From: Actinokineospora pegani
GTDB lineage: Bacteria; Actinomycetota; Actinomycetes; Mycobacteriales; Pseudonocardiaceae
DNA length: 64,000 nucleotides
NCBI RefSeq assembly: GCF_009745975.1
Contig: NZ_WHOL01000040.1
Coordinates: forward strand, 1 to 64,000
Direction: 5' to 3'
Below, piece by piece: positions 9,108 to 18,136 of this stretch. The notes under the pieces are model-generated. The model had not been told where the DNA came from, made no database searches, and was given only the letters and a program-made list of their open reading frames with translations. The translations under genes were made by a program, and so were the position numbers. Position 1 is the first letter of the stretch. Each line of letters opens with the position of its first letter.

Positions 9108-9160
9108 CGGATCTGCTACCGGATGTGAGTGCCGGATCGGTGAGACGAGGGGGTCCGCAG

Positions 9161-9805
9161 GTGTCGCTCCGACGTGCCGCGGCGGCCGCGCTGGCCGCCC
9201 TCGGCCTGCTCGGCGTGCTGGGCGCGTGCGCGGCCGAGCCGCGCACCCCGGCCAACCCGGTCGTGCAGCCCGGCCTGCCCGGCGAGGCCAACCGCACCCT
9301 CTCGGCGGAGGAGGCCTCGAGCGCGCCGCCCGCCACCCCGCCCAACGAGGCCGACCTCGCCTACGCCCGGGACATGATCGCCCACCACCGGCAGGCGCTG
9401 GTGATGACCGACCTGGTCCCCGCGCGCGGCGCCGACGCCACCGTCCGGGCCTTCGCCTCCCGCGTCGCCGACACCCAGCGGCCCGAGATCGACATGATGA
9501 ACCGCTGGCTGCGCCGCAACGGCCAGCCCGAGGTCGACCAGCACGGCGGGCACGACCACGCCGACCACGCGGCCATGCCCGGCATGGCCTCCCAGCGGGA
9601 ACTCGACGAGCTCGCCGCCGCCTCCGGGGCCGACTTCGACACCCGGTTCCTGACCATGATGATCCGCCACCACGAGGGCGCGGTCGCGATGGCCGACACC
9701 GTGCGCGAGGACGGCGTGGACGTGGTCGTGCAGGAGATGGCGGACAACGTCGTCGTCGAGCAGTCCGACGAGATCGCCAGGATGCGGGGCATGCTCGGGG
9801 CATGA
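9161..9805 (+). CDS. DUF305 lipoprotein
   Basis: A 214-residue exported protein. After the GTG start comes a lipoprotein signal with the lipobox VLGAC, so it should be anchored by the modified Cys. The DUF305 ferritin-like helical domain is evident in ARDMIAHHRQALVMTDL, DTQRPEIDMMNRWL and TMMIRHHEGAVAMA. The paired His and Met residues (also HGGHDHADHAAMPGM) suggest copper or other metal binding, a role proposed for the family. GTG 9161 was chosen because GAGGGGG lies just upstream. The stop overlaps the next start as ATGA. Confidence 0.88.
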   Translation: MSLRRAAAAALAALGLLGVLGACAAEPRTPANPVVQPGLPGEANRTLSAEEASSAPPATPPNEADLAYARDMIAHHRQALVMTDLVPARGADATVRAFASRVADTQRPEIDMMNRWLRRNGQPEVDQHGGHDHADHAAMPGMASQRELDELAAASGADFDTRFLTMMIRHHEGAVAMADTVREDGVDVVVQEMADNVVVEQSDEIARMRGMLGA

Positions 9806-10338
9806 CGGACTTGATCCACACCCCGGTCCTGCCGGGCGCGCGGGTGCGACTGGTCCCGCTGGGCCCGGCGCACGTCGACGACCTGCTGACGATGGTCAAC
9901 GACACCGGCCTGGCGGTGTTCACCGGCAACCACGGCACCTTCACCCGCGAGGAGCTGGTGGACTGGTGCGCCTCGCGCGCCGACCAGGTCGACCGCCTCG
10001 ACTACGCGATCCTCGACAACGCCACCGGCGCCTTCCTCGGCGACCTCGCCGTCAACGCCTGGGACCCGGACAACCGGGTCGCGGGCCTGCGCATCGCCCT
10101 GGGCGGCCGCCACGGCGAGGGCCTGGGCACCGAGGCGCTGCGGCTGGTCCTGGCGCACCTGTTCGACACCGTCGGGGTGCACCGCGTCGGCCTGGAGGTC
10201 GTCGACCACAACACCCGCGCCATCGCCGCCTACCGCAAGGCCGGGTTCCGCGAGGAGGGCCGCCTGCGCGAGGCGTGGCTGTGGCAGGGCGCCCGGCACG
10301 ACGTCGTGGTGATGGGCGCGCTGGCCACCGACCGGTAA
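9802..10338 (+). CDS. GNAT-family N-acetyltransferase
   Basis: A 178-residue RimJ/RimL-like acetyltransferase. The acetyl-CoA region is seen as LRIALGGRHGEGLGTEALRL, followed by VHRVGLEVVDHNTRAIAAY and KAGFREEGRLREAW, the usual order of GNAT motifs A and B. ATG 9802 overlaps the upstream stop by four bases, so it is translated with the DUF305 gene, although no functional link is apparent. Substrate unknown; both N-terminal protein acetylation and small amines are possible. Confidence 0.88.
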   Translation: MTDLIHTPVLPGARVRLVPLGPAHVDDLLTMVNDTGLAVFTGNHGTFTREELVDWCASRADQVDRLDYAILDNATGAFLGDLAVNAWDPDNRVAGLRIALGGRHGEGLGTEALRLVLAHLFDTVGVHRVGLEVVDHNTRAIAAYRKAGFREEGRLREAWLWQGARHDVVVMGALATDR

Positions 10339-10424
10339 ACCGGGGCGCGCCCCGTCCGGGCGGGTCGATAGCATCGTCGGCGATCTGAGCAGCAGGTCCG
10401 AGCACCCCCGACGAAGGAGTCACC

Positions 10425-12491
10425 GTGTCCCAGCCGCAGCCCACCGCCGTCGCACCCGCATCGAGCGTGGTGGTGAAGGCGGGCACCACCGCGGGCGCGG
10501 CCGTCCGGGAGGCCGGCCTGCCCGGCAAGGGGCCGGACGCCGTCGTGGTCGTGCGCGACCCCGAGGGCCGCCTGCGCGACCTGTCCTGGGCCCCCGGGGC
10601 CGACACCGAGGTCGAGCCGGTCGGCGCGGACACCGAGGACGGCCGCTCGGTCATCCGCCACTCCTGCGCGCACGTGCTCGCCCAGGCGGTGCAGCAGCAG
10701 TTCCCCGAGGCCAAGCTGGGCATCGGCCCGCCGGTCAAGGACGGCTTCTACTACGACTTCTCCGTCGAGCGCCCGTTCACCCCCGAGGACCTCGCCGCGC
10801 TGGAGAAGCGGATGAAGGCGATCATCAAGGGGGCGCAGCGGTTCTCCCGGCGGGTGCTGGACTCGGTCGAGGCGGCCAAGGCCGAGCTGGCGGCCGAGCC
10901 GTTCAAGCTGGAACTGGTGGACATCAAGTCTGAGGACAACACTGTCGACACCTCCGAGGTGATGGAGGTCGGCGGCGGCGAGCTGACCGTCTACGACAAC
11001 CTCGACCCGCGCTCGGGCGACCCGGTCTGGGGCGACCTGTGCCGCGGTCCGCACGTGCCGACGACCAAGCACATCCCGGCGTTCAAGCTCATGCGCGTCG
11101 CGGCCGCCTACTGGCGCGGCAACGACAAGAACCCGCAGTTGCAGCGCATCTACGGCACCGCGTGGGAGTCGGCCGAGGCCCTCGACGCGCACCTGGAGCT
11201 CATCGCCGAGGCCGAGCGCCGCGACCACCGCAAGCTCGGCGTCGAGCTGGACCTGTTCAGCTTCCCCGACGAGATCGGCTCCGGCCTGGCGGTCTTCCAC
11301 CCCAAGGGCGGGGTGATCCGCAAGGCGATGGAGGACTACTCCCGCCAGCGGCACGCCGAGTCCGGCTACGAGTTCGTCTACTCCCCGCACATCACCAAGG
11401 GCGCCCTGTTCGAGGTCTCCGGCCACCTGGACTGGTACCGCGACGGCATGTACCCGGCGATGCACCTCGACGCCGAGCACAACGAGGACGGCACGGTCCG
11501 CAAGCCGGGCCAGGACTACTACCTCAAGCCGATGAACTGCCCGTTCCACGACATGATCTTCAAGTCGCGCGGCCGGTCCTACCGCGAGCTGCCGCTGCGG
11601 ATGTTCGAGTTCGGGTCGGTCTACCGCTACGAGAAGTCCGGCGTGGTGCACGGCCTGACCCGCGTGCGCGGCATGACGCAGGACGACGCGCACATCTTCT
11701 GCACCGAGGACCAGGTCCCCGCCGAGCTGGCGTCGCTGCTCAAGTTCGTGCTCGACCTGCTGCGCGACTACGGCCTGGACGACTTCTACCTGGAGCTGTC
11801 GACCCGCAACGACGACAAGTACGTCGGCTCCGACGAGGTGTGGGAGCAGGCGACCGAGACACTGCGGGTCGCCGCCGAGGACTCCGGCCTGGAGCTGGTC
11901 CCGGACCCGGGCGGCGCCGCCTTCTACGGCCCGAAGATCTCCGTGCAGGCCAAGGACGCCCTGGGCCGCACCTGGCAGATGTCGACCATCCAGCTCGACT
12001 TCATGCTCCCCGAGGCCTTCGAGCTGGAGTACACCGCCCCGGACGGCTCCCGCAAGCGCCCGGTCATGATCCACCGCGCGCTCTTCGGCTCGATCGAGCG
12101 CTTCTTCGGCGTGCTGACCGAGCACTACGCGGGCGCGTTCCCGGCGTGGCTGGCCCCGGTGCAGGCCGTCGGCATCCCGATCGCCGACGAGCACAGCGAG
12201 CACCTGCTGGTCGTGGCCGAGCAGTTGCGCGCGCACGGCGTCCGGGTCGAGGTCGACCTGTCCGACGACCGCATGCAGAAGAAGATCCGCAACCACACCC
12301 TGCAGAAGGTGCCGTTCCTGCTGGTCGCGGGTGGGAAGGACGTCGAGTCCGGCGCGGTGTCCTTCCGCTTCCGCGACGGCTCCCAGGTCAACGGCGTCCC
12401 GGTGGCCGACGCCGTGGACGCGGTGCGCGGCTGGATCGCCTCCCGCGAGAACGCCTCGCCCTCGGCGGAGACCTTCACCGTCGCCGGGTAG
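10425..12491 (+). CDS. thrS: threonine--tRNA ligase
   Basis: Charges tRNA-Thr in the cytoplasm. The 688-residue product has an N-terminal TGS domain, the SAD editing domain with [16 protein letters not shown], a class II catalytic core and a C-terminal anticodon domain. Zinc ligands expected for ThrRS are present: Cys372 in PMNCPFH, His423 in DDAHIFC and His550 in [13 protein letters not shown]. The GTG start has AAGGAG at 10414-10419. TAGCAT at 10369-10374 is a plausible -10. The 86-base gap upstream is too short for a T-box. In mycobacteria thrS likewise heads the HIT-pgsA-pimA group. Confidence 0.97.
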   Translation: MSQPQPTAVAPASSVVVKAGTTAGAAVREAGLPGKGPDAVVVVRDPEGRLRDLSWAPGADTEVEPVGADTEDGRSVIRHSCAHVLAQAVQQQFPEAKLGIGPPVKDGFYYDFSVERPFTPEDLAALEKRMKAIIKGAQRFSRRVLDSVEAAKAELAAEPFKLELVDIKSEDNTVDTSEVMEVGGGELTVYDNLDPRSGDPVWGDLCRGPHVPTTKHIPAFKLMRVAAAYWRGNDKNPQLQRIYGTAWESAEALDAHLELIAEAERRDHRKLGVELDLFSFPDEIGSGLAVFHPKGGVIRKAMEDYSRQRHAESGYEFVYSPHITKGALFEVSGHLDWYRDGMYPAMHLDAEHNEDGTVRKPGQDYYLKPMNCPFHDMIFKSRGRSYRELPLRMFEFGSVYRYEKSGVVHGLTRVRGMTQDDAHIFCTEDQVPAELASLLKFVLDLLRDYGLDDFYLELSTRNDDKYVGSDEVWEQATETLRVAAEDSGLELVPDPGGAAFYGPKISVQAKDALGRTWQMSTIQLDFMLPEAFELEYTAPDGSRKRPVMIHRALFGSIERFFGVLTEHYAGAFPAWLAPVQAVGIPIADEHSEHLLVVAEQLRAHGVRVEVDLSDDRMQKKIRNHTLQKVPFLLVAGGKDVESGAVSFRFRDGSQVNGVPVADAVDAVRGWIASRENASPSAETFTVAG

Positions 12492-12531
12492 GCGGCCGAT
12501 CCGGTGGCGGCCCCGGCGCCGGGGCCTCCAC

Positions 12532-12537
12532 TAGGAT
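12532..12537 (+). promoter_or_regulatory. -10 element for leaderless HIT-hydrolase mRNA
   Basis: TAGGAT ends 6 bases before the ATG at 12544 and no Shine-Dalgarno is present in the gap. This is the layout of actinobacterial leaderless transcripts beginning at the A of the start codon. Confidence 0.55.
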
Positions 12538-12543
12538 CGGCGC

Positions 12544-13089
12544 ATGGTCGACCCGGAGTTCGTTCCCCAGGATGGCGTGGGCATCCCTGACGCGCTGCAG
12601 CGGTTGTGGACGCCCCACCGCATGGCCTACATCAAGGGGGAGGGCAAGCCGGACGGCGACGACGCGCGCGGCTGCCCGTTCTGCGGGCTGCCGGACCTCG
12701 ACGACGCCGAGGCGCTCATCGTGGCGCGGGGCAAGGCCGTCTACGCGGTGCTGAACCTGTACCCGTACAACCCCGGGCACCTGATGGTCGTGCCCTACCG
12801 GCACGTGGCCGACTTCACCGAGCTGACCGCCGGGGAGACGGTGGAGCTGGCCGAGTTCACCCAGCACGCGATGCGGGTCGGGCGGCGGGTGTCGGCGCCG
12901 CACGGGTTCAACATCGGGATGAACCAGGGCGTGGTGGCGGGGGCGGGGATCGCCGCGCACCTGCACCAGCACCTGGTGCCCCGGTGGGGCGGGGACGCGA
13001 ACTTCATGCCGGTGGTGGGGCACACCAAGGTGCTGCCCCAGTTGCTCGGCGACACCCGGCGGATGCTCGCCGACGCCTGGGAGGGCTGA
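12544..13089 (+). CDS. HIT-family hydrolase, AP4A phosphorylase-like
   Basis: A 181-residue histidine-triad protein of the type found next to thrS in M. tuberculosis (Rv2613c, a diadenosine tetraphosphate phosphorylase). The triad is in AAHLHQHLVPRWGGDANFM, and NLYPYNPGHLMVVPYRHVAD is the conserved nucleotide-binding strand region. Two cysteines in GCPFCGL near residue 40 may bind zinc. Ap4A is a by-product of aminoacyl-tRNA synthetases, which explains the neighbourhood. The start appears leaderless. Confidence 0.92.
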   Translation: MVDPEFVPQDGVGIPDALQRLWTPHRMAYIKGEGKPDGDDARGCPFCGLPDLDDAEALIVARGKAVYAVLNLYPYNPGHLMVVPYRHVADFTELTAGETVELAEFTQHAMRVGRRVSAPHGFNIGMNQGVVAGAGIAAHLHQHLVPRWGGDANFMPVVGHTKVLPQLLGDTRRMLADAWEG

Positions 13090-13135
13090 GCCTCCCAGGC
13101 GTCGCGGCCGGGGCCGGGCTGGGGCCAGGCCGGGA

Positions 13136-13696
13136 TCAGCCCGTGCGCAGCACGGCCTCGATGTCGATCGTGATCTCGACCTTGTCGCCCACCACGACGA
13201 CGTTGTTCTGCACGCCGCCGAAGTTGACGTTGAAGTCCTTGCGGTTGATGTGGGCCTTGCCCTCGGCGCCGATCCGGGTGCCGCCGTAGGCGTCGCCGCC
13301 GAAGCCGTTGAACTCGAAGGTCAGCGGGACGGTCCTGGTGACGTCCTTGAGGGTCAGCTCGCCGTCCAGCACGTACTTGTCGCCGTCGGCGCGCACGCCG
13401 GTGGCCTGGTAGGTCATGGTCGGGTACTTCTCGACCTCGAAGAAGTCGGCCGTCTTGAGGTGGCCGTCGCGGTCGGCGTTGCCGGTGTGGATCGAGTCGA
13501 GGTCGACCGAGACCTCGACGCCCGCCGCGGCCAGGTCCTCGGTGGTGGTCACGGTGCCCGAGAAGGCGGTGAAGCGGCCCTTGACCTTGCTGATGCCGCC
13601 CATGTGCCGCACGGAGAAGCCGACCTCGGAGTGGGTGGGGTCGATGTCCCAGGTGCCCGCGACGAAGCCGGGGATCTCGGTGGTGGCGCTGGTCAT
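13136..13696 (-). CDS. YceI-family lipid-binding-like protein
   Basis: A 186-residue YceI-domain protein lacking a signal peptide, so cytoplasmic here. The lipocalin-like pattern is clear: GTWDIDPTHSEVGFSVRHM, KVKGRFTAFSGTV, SIHTGNADRDGHLKTADFF and EGKAHINRKDFNVNF. YceI proteins bind polyisoprenoid chains and are often induced by stress. ATG 13696 is set by GGAGGAC just upstream. It is divergent from a MarR regulator and shares an inverted-repeat operator with it, so it is very likely the regulator's target. Confidence 0.92.
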   Translation of the reverse strand: MTSATTEIPGFVAGTWDIDPTHSEVGFSVRHMGGISKVKGRFTAFSGTVTTTEDLAAAGVEVSVDLDSIHTGNADRDGHLKTADFFEVEKYPTMTYQATGVRADGDKYVLDGELTLKDVTRTVPLTFEFNGFGGDAYGGTRIGAEGKAHINRKDFNVNFGGVQNNVVVVGDKVEITIDIEAVLRTG

Positions 13697-13717
13697 GGCG
13701 TGTCCTCCAACAACTGG

Positions 13718-13775
13718 TTGAACGCTTGATTGAACTCTCAACGGGGACGGTACACGGTTTCGATTGAGAGTTCAA
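13718..13775. promoter_or_regulatory. MarR-type operator between yceI and marR
   Basis: TTGAACTCTCAA (13730-13741) recurs as its exact reverse complement TTGAGAGTTCAA (13764-13775), and a further TTGAAC half-site lies at 13718-13723. Together these flank or cover both divergent promoters, including the -10 of the regulator gene just downstream. Confidence 0.7.
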
Positions 13776-13783
13776 CTAGGGGG

Positions 13784-13789
13784 TAGGAT
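13784..13789 (+). promoter_or_regulatory. -10 element for leaderless marR-type mRNA
   Basis: TAGGAT ends 6 bases before ATG 13796, exactly the spacing seen at the HIT gene, with only a G run in between. The operator half-site TTGAGAGTTCAA lies directly upstream, so a bound repressor would occlude it. Confidence 0.5.
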
Positions 13790-13795
13790 GGGGGC

Positions 13796-14323
13796 ATGAG
13801 CGAGGCGACACGCTGGCTGGATGGCCGGGAACAGGACGTTTGGCGGACCTACATCACCATGTCGAGCGCGCTCACCGACGCACTCGACCGCCAGCTCCAG
13901 GGCGACTCGAAGATGCCCTACACCTACTACGAGATCCTCGTGGTGCTGTCCGAGGCCCCCGAGCGCTCGCTGCGCATGAGCGAGCTGGCCGGGCTGCGCG
14001 GCTCCTCGCGAAGCAGGCTCTCGCACGCTGTCTCCCGGCTGGAGGAGGCGGGTTGGGTCGTGCGCCGCGAGTGCCCCACCGACAAGCGTGGCCAGGTCGC
14101 GGTGCTGACCGACACGGGTTTCGACGCCCTGCGCGCCGCCGCCCCCGGCCACGTCACCGCCGTCCGCGAGACCCTGTTCGACCAGCTCACCGCCGAACAG
14201 GTCGACGCGCTCGGCCAGATCAGCGCCGCCGTCCTGCGCAAGCTCGACCCCGAGGGGACGCTGCCCGGCAACCGCGAACCAGCCCCCGGCGCGGGCGCCT
14301 GCGGCCAGCCCCCCGACGTCTGA
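13796..14323 (+). CDS. MarR-family transcriptional regulator
   Basis: A 175-residue winged-helix regulator. The MarR core is seen in LSEAPERSLRMSELAGL, SRSRLSHAVSRLEEAGWV (recognition helix) and RRECPTDKRGQVAVLTDTG (wing). Helices at both ends would form the dimer. It is divergent from yceI across a 99-base region carrying a perfect inverted repeat, so autoregulation and control of yceI are likely; the ligand is unknown. The pair interrupts the HIT-pgsA adjacency seen in mycobacteria. Confidence 0.92.
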   Translation: MSEATRWLDGREQDVWRTYITMSSALTDALDRQLQGDSKMPYTYYEILVVLSEAPERSLRMSELAGLRGSSRSRLSHAVSRLEEAGWVVRRECPTDKRGQVAVLTDTGFDALRAAAPGHVTAVRETLFDQLTAEQVDALGQISAAVLRKLDPEGTLPGNREPAPGAGACGQPPDV

Positions 14324-14436
14324 GCCGGGACCGGGGGGACGCGGCCCACACCGGGTGGGCCCGGCGGGCGGGGCCTCCGGGCCGTTAGGCTGCGCCCACC
14401 AGGTCCCGCTGCCGGTTAGGTGTCCCCGACAGACTC

Positions 14437-15045
14437 ATGCTCAACATCTTCGCCCGCGCGTCGGTCTCGCGCGCCACAGACCCGGTCGGGGCGTGGCTCG
14501 TCCGCCTCGGCCTCACACCCAACGCCATGACCCTGTTCGGCACCGCGGGGGCGGTGGTCGCGTCGCTGTGGCTGTTCTCGACCGGGCACCTGCTGGCCGG
14601 GTCGCTGGTCGTCACCGGCTTCGTCCTGTTCGACCTGATCGACGGGTCGATGGCACGGGCGCGGGGCGGGGGGACCAAGTTCGGCGCCGTGCTCGACGCG
14701 AGCTGCGACCGGATCGCCGACGGCGCCCTGTTCAGCGGGCTCGCCTGGTACCTGTTCACGATCGCCGACCACCCCGTGCTGGCCGCTGCCGCGCTGGGCA
14801 ACATCGTGCTCTCGCAGGTCGTGTCCTACATCAAGGCGCGCGCGGAGGCCTCCGGCCTGGCGGCCGACGGCGGGCTGGTGGAGCGGGCCGAGCGGCTGAT
14901 CATCATCCTGTTCGGCGCCGGTTTCGCCGGGATCGACGTGCCCTACGCCCTCGACGTGGCGCTGTGGCTGCTCACCGCCGGGTCGGTCGTCACCGTCGTG
15001 CAGCGCCTCCTCGCGGTGCGCCGCAGCGCGGAGGCCGCCGGATGA
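14437..15045 (+). CDS. pgsA: phosphatidylinositol phosphate synthase
   Basis: A 202-residue membrane CDP-alcohol phosphatidyltransferase that joins CDP-diacylglycerol to inositol 1-phosphate in actinobacteria. The signature DG-x2-AR-x8-G-x3-D-x3-D is met by DLIDGSMARARGG followed by TKFGAVLDASCDR. About six hydrophobic segments span the rest. It is the first gene of a tightly overlapping operon with the PIM acyltransferase, pimA and a Nudix gene, matching M. tuberculosis Rv2612c-Rv2609c, which fixes the substrate assignment more firmly than the motif alone. Confidence 0.95.
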   Translation: MLNIFARASVSRATDPVGAWLVRLGLTPNAMTLFGTAGAVVASLWLFSTGHLLAGSLVVTGFVLFDLIDGSMARARGGGTKFGAVLDASCDRIADGALFSGLAWYLFTIADHPVLAAAALGNIVLSQVVSYIKARAEASGLAADGGLVERAERLIIILFGAGFAGIDVPYALDVALWLLTAGSVVTVVQRLLAVRRSAEAAG

Positions 15046-15914
15046 GCGGGCTCGCGGCACTGGGCTACCGGGCGGCTTGGCGGCTGGTGCGGCTGCTGCC
15101 GGAACAGGCCGCCGCCGCGCTGTTCCGCGCGGGCGCCGACTGGGCGGCCGCGCGCAGGGGCCCCGGCGGGCAGCGGCTGCGGGCCAACCTGGCCAGGGTG
15201 GTGCCGCAGGCCGGGCCCGAGGAGCTCGACGAGCTGGTGCGCGCCGGGCTGCGCTCGTACGCGCGGTACTGGTGCGAGGCGTTCCGGCTGCCGTCGATGG
15301 ACGCCGACGCCGTCTACCGCGAGTTCGACCGGAACATGACCGGCGCGGAGTACATCACCGCCGCCCTGGCCGAGGGCAACGGCGTGGTGGTGGCGCTGAC
15401 GCACTCGGGCAACTGGGACGCCGCGGGGATGTGGCTGGTCGCCGAGCACGGCACGTTCACCACCGTCGTCGAGCGGCTGCGGCCGGAGTCGCTGTTCGAG
15501 CGGTTCGTGGCCTACCGGGAGTCGCTCGGGTTCGAGATCCTGCCCAGCGAGGGCGGCGAGCGGCTGGCGTCGGTGGTGCTCGCCGAACGGCTGCGCGACA
15601 ACGGGGTCGTGTGCATCGTCGGCGACCGCGAGCTGGGCCCGCGCGGCATTCCGGTCACCTTCTTCGGCCAGCCCGCCGTCTTCCCCGCCGGGCCCGCCTA
15701 CCTGGCCGCGCGCACCGGCGCGGTGCTGCTGCCCGCCGGGCTCTGGTTCACCGAGGACGGCTGGGCCTGCCGGGTGCACCCGCCGATCCCGGTCAGCGGC
15801 GTGCGCGGCATCCCCGCCGCCACCCAGGCGCTGGCCGACGTGTTCGCCGCCGACATCGCCGCGCACCCGGCCGACTGGCACATGATGCAGCCCCTCTGGC
15901 AGGCCGACCGGTGA
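15042..15914 (+). CDS. phosphatidylinositol mannoside acyltransferase
   Basis: A 290-residue LpxL/HtrB-like acyltransferase equivalent to mycobacterial PatA (Rv2611c), which acylates the mannose of PIM. The HX4D catalytic motif is HSGNWD, followed by GDRELGPRGIPVTFFG and FPAGPAYLAARTGAVLLP, the usual second half of the active site. A hydrophobic N-terminus should associate it with the inner leaflet. ATG 15042 overlaps pgsA as ATGA, and its stop overlaps pimA as GTGA. Confidence 0.93.
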   Translation: MSGLAALGYRAAWRLVRLLPEQAAAALFRAGADWAAARRGPGGQRLRANLARVVPQAGPEELDELVRAGLRSYARYWCEAFRLPSMDADAVYREFDRNMTGAEYITAALAEGNGVVVALTHSGNWDAAGMWLVAEHGTFTTVVERLRPESLFERFVAYRESLGFEILPSEGGERLASVVLAERLRDNGVVCIVGDRELGPRGIPVTFFGQPAVFPAGPAYLAARTGAVLLPAGLWFTEDGWACRVHPPIPVSGVRGIPAATQALADVFAADIAAHPADWHMMQPLWQADR

Positions 15915-17035
15915 GGATCGGCATCGTCTGCCCCTACTCGTTCGACATCCCGGGCGGGGTGCAGGCGCACGTGCTCGACCTGGCCAGGGCGCTGACCGGG
16001 CAGGGCCACGAGGTCGACGTGCTCGCCCCCGCCGACGAGGACACCGAGCTGCCGGACTTCGTGCGCGCGGCCGGGCGGGCGGTGCCGATCCCGTACAACG
16101 GGTCGGTGGCGCGGCTGTCGTTCGGGCCGGTCTCCTACGCCCGGGTGCGCCGGTGGCTGCGCGAGCACGACTTCGACGTGCTGCACCTGCACGAGCCGAT
16201 CGCGCCGAGCCTGTCCATGCTGGCGCTGATGGTCGCCGACGGGCCGATCGTGGCCACGTTCCACACCTCGACCCCGCGCTCCCGCACGCTCAGCGCTTTC
16301 CAGAACGTGCTGCAACCGTTCCTGGAGAAGATCACCGCCCGCATCGCGGTGTCCGCGCTGGCCAGGCGGGTCCAGGTCGAGCACCTCGGCGGCGACGCGG
16401 TGGAGATCCCCAACGGCGTCGACGTGGGGTTCTTCCGCGACGCCGAGCCGCTGCCCGGCTACCCGCGCGCGGGCGGCACGATCGGCTTCGTCGGCCGCTA
16501 CGACGAGCCGCGCAAGGGCATGCCGGTGCTGCTCAAGGCGCTGCGGCTGCTCGACGACCTGCCCGAGGCCCGGCTGCTGGTGGTCGGCCGCGGCGACGAG
16601 GACGACCTGCGCCGCGCGGCCGGGCCGCTGGCCGACCGGATCGACCTGCTCGGCCAGGTCGACGACCGGACCAAGGCCCGCGCCCTGCGCAGCTTCGACG
16701 TCTACTGCGCGCCCAACACCGGCGGGGAGAGCTTCGGGATCATCCTGACCGAGGCCATGTCGGCGGGCGCGGTCGTGGTCGGCAGCGACCTCGACGCCTT
16801 CCGCCGCGTCCTGGCCGACGGGGCCGCGGGCGTGCTCACCGCGACCGGCGACCCGCGGTCGCTGGCCCAGGGGCTGCGCGCCGCGCTGACCGACCCCGCG
16901 CTGCGCGCGGCCAAGATCGCCGAGGCCACCGAGCGGGTGGCCGCCTACGACTGGTCGGTCGTGACCGGGCAGGTGCTGCGCGTGTACGAGCAGGCGGTGG
17001 CCGCCGACCCCCGCCGGGTGGAGGAGGCCGGGTGA
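15911..17035 (+). CDS. pimA: phosphatidylinositol alpha-mannosyltransferase
   Basis: A 374-residue GT4-family enzyme that transfers the first mannose from GDP-mannose to phosphatidylinositol. The N-terminal GIVCPYSFDIPGGVQAHVLD loop, the membrane-facing segment near VATFHTSTPRSRTLSAF, and the C-terminal donor site with GESFGIILTEAMSAGAVVV (EX7E motif) are typical of PimA. The GTG start overlaps the acyltransferase stop. Its place directly after pgsA and the acyltransferase supports PimA rather than another GT4 enzyme. Confidence 0.95.
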   Translation: MRIGIVCPYSFDIPGGVQAHVLDLARALTGQGHEVDVLAPADEDTELPDFVRAAGRAVPIPYNGSVARLSFGPVSYARVRRWLREHDFDVLHLHEPIAPSLSMLALMVADGPIVATFHTSTPRSRTLSAFQNVLQPFLEKITARIAVSALARRVQVEHLGGDAVEIPNGVDVGFFRDAEPLPGYPRAGGTIGFVGRYDEPRKGMPVLLKALRLLDDLPEARLLVVGRGDEDDLRRAAGPLADRIDLLGQVDDRTKARALRSFDVYCAPNTGGESFGIILTEAMSAGAVVVGSDLDAFRRVLADGAAGVLTATGDPRSLAQGLRAALTDPALRAAKIAEATERVAAYDWSVVTGQVLRVYEQAVAADPRRVEEAG

Positions 17036-18009
17036 GCGACCTGGGCTTCGTGCTGCTGCTCGTCGGCCTCGCCGTGCTGGTCGTGCTGGGGAGCTGGCTG
17101 GTCGGCACCGCCAACCGGCTCGACCGCCTGCACGTGCGCACCGACGCGGCCTGGGCCGCCCTCGACGCCGCCCTGGCCCGCCGCGCGGTGGTCGCCCGGG
17201 CCGTCGCGGGCTCGCTCGACCCGGTGCCGGGGGACCGGCTGCGGGTGCTCGCCGAGCGCGCCGAACGCGCGCCCCGGGCCGAGCGCGAGACCGCCGAGAA
17301 CGCCCTGAGCAGGGAACTGGCCGAGGTCGACCGCCAGGCGGTCGCGCTGGCGCTGGTCGCCGAGCTCGTCGACGCCGAGCACCGGGTGGTCATCGCCCGC
17401 CGGGTGCACGGCGACGCCGTGCGCGACACGCTGTCGCAGCGGCGGCGGCGGGTGGTGCGCTGGTTCAAGCTCGCGGGCACCGCCCCGGAGCCCGCCTACC
17501 TCGAGATCGCCGAGCCCGAGCCCGACCTGCCCCGGCCCCGCCCGTCGGCCAGGGTCGTCCTGCTCGACACCGAGGACAGGGTGCTGCTCTTCCGCGGCCA
17601 CGACCCCGCCACCCCCGACCACTCGTTCTGGTTCACCGCGGGCGGCGGCGTCGACCCGGGGGAGGACCTGCGCGCCGCCGCCCTGCGCGAACTCCGCGAG
17701 GAGACCGGTATCGCCCTGCCCGACGCCGCCCTGACCGGCCCGGTCTGGCGGCGGCGCACCGTGTTCAGCTTCGAGGACCGCGCCTACGACGGGGAGGAGT
17801 GGTTCTTCCTCGCCCGCCTCCCCGATGGCGCCCGGGTCAGCACCGCGGGGTTCACCGAGCTGGAGGCCCGCACGATCGCCGAGCACCGCTGGTGGTCGGC
17901 GGCCGACCTCGCCGCCACCGCCGAGACCTGCTACCCGGTCCAGCTCGCCGAGCTGCTGCCCGAGCTGCTGACCGGGCAGTGGACCGGCGCCCTGCGCACC
18001 GTCCGCTGA
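17032..18009 (+). CDS. membrane-anchored LemA-like/Nudix fusion protein
   Basis: A 325-residue protein with an N-terminal transmembrane helix (VLLLVGLAVLVVLGSWLVG) and a helical LemA-like stretch (NRLDRLHVRTDAAWAALDAA onward to about residue 150). The C-terminal Nudix domain has the box as GGGVDPGEDLRAAALREL then REETGI. The Nudix Glu residues are intact, so hydrolysis of a nucleoside diphosphate derivative is expected. It corresponds in position to mycobacterial Rv2609c and is translationally coupled to pimA, suggesting envelope-linked nucleotide clean-up (inference). Confidence 0.88.
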   Translation: MSDLGFVLLLVGLAVLVVLGSWLVGTANRLDRLHVRTDAAWAALDAALARRAVVARAVAGSLDPVPGDRLRVLAERAERAPRAERETAENALSRELAEVDRQAVALALVAELVDAEHRVVIARRVHGDAVRDTLSQRRRRVVRWFKLAGTAPEPAYLEIAEPEPDLPRPRPSARVVLLDTEDRVLLFRGHDPATPDHSFWFTAGGGVDPGEDLRAAALRELREETGIALPDAALTGPVWRRRTVFSFEDRAYDGEEWFFLARLPDGARVSTAGFTELEARTIAEHRWWSAADLAATAETCYPVQLAELLPELLTGQWTGALRTVR

Positions 18010-18136
18010 GCCGCCCGGCCGAGAAGTGGCCTGGTGAGATCGGGCCCGATTGGCCTCGGTGAGCGGGCCACCTCGTCCTATCGTCGGTGCTGCGGCGAGC
18101 GCGCCGCGCCCCGACGAGCAGTGGAAGGCAGGACGG

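Noticed and set aside
10339-10424. T-box riboswitch upstream of thrS
   Set aside because: Only 86 bases are available and no T-box sequence or specifier stem can be seen.
10230-12296. 688-codon minus-strand frame opposite thrS
   Set aside because: Exact antisense of a gene with all ThrRS motifs; composition is that of a shadow frame.
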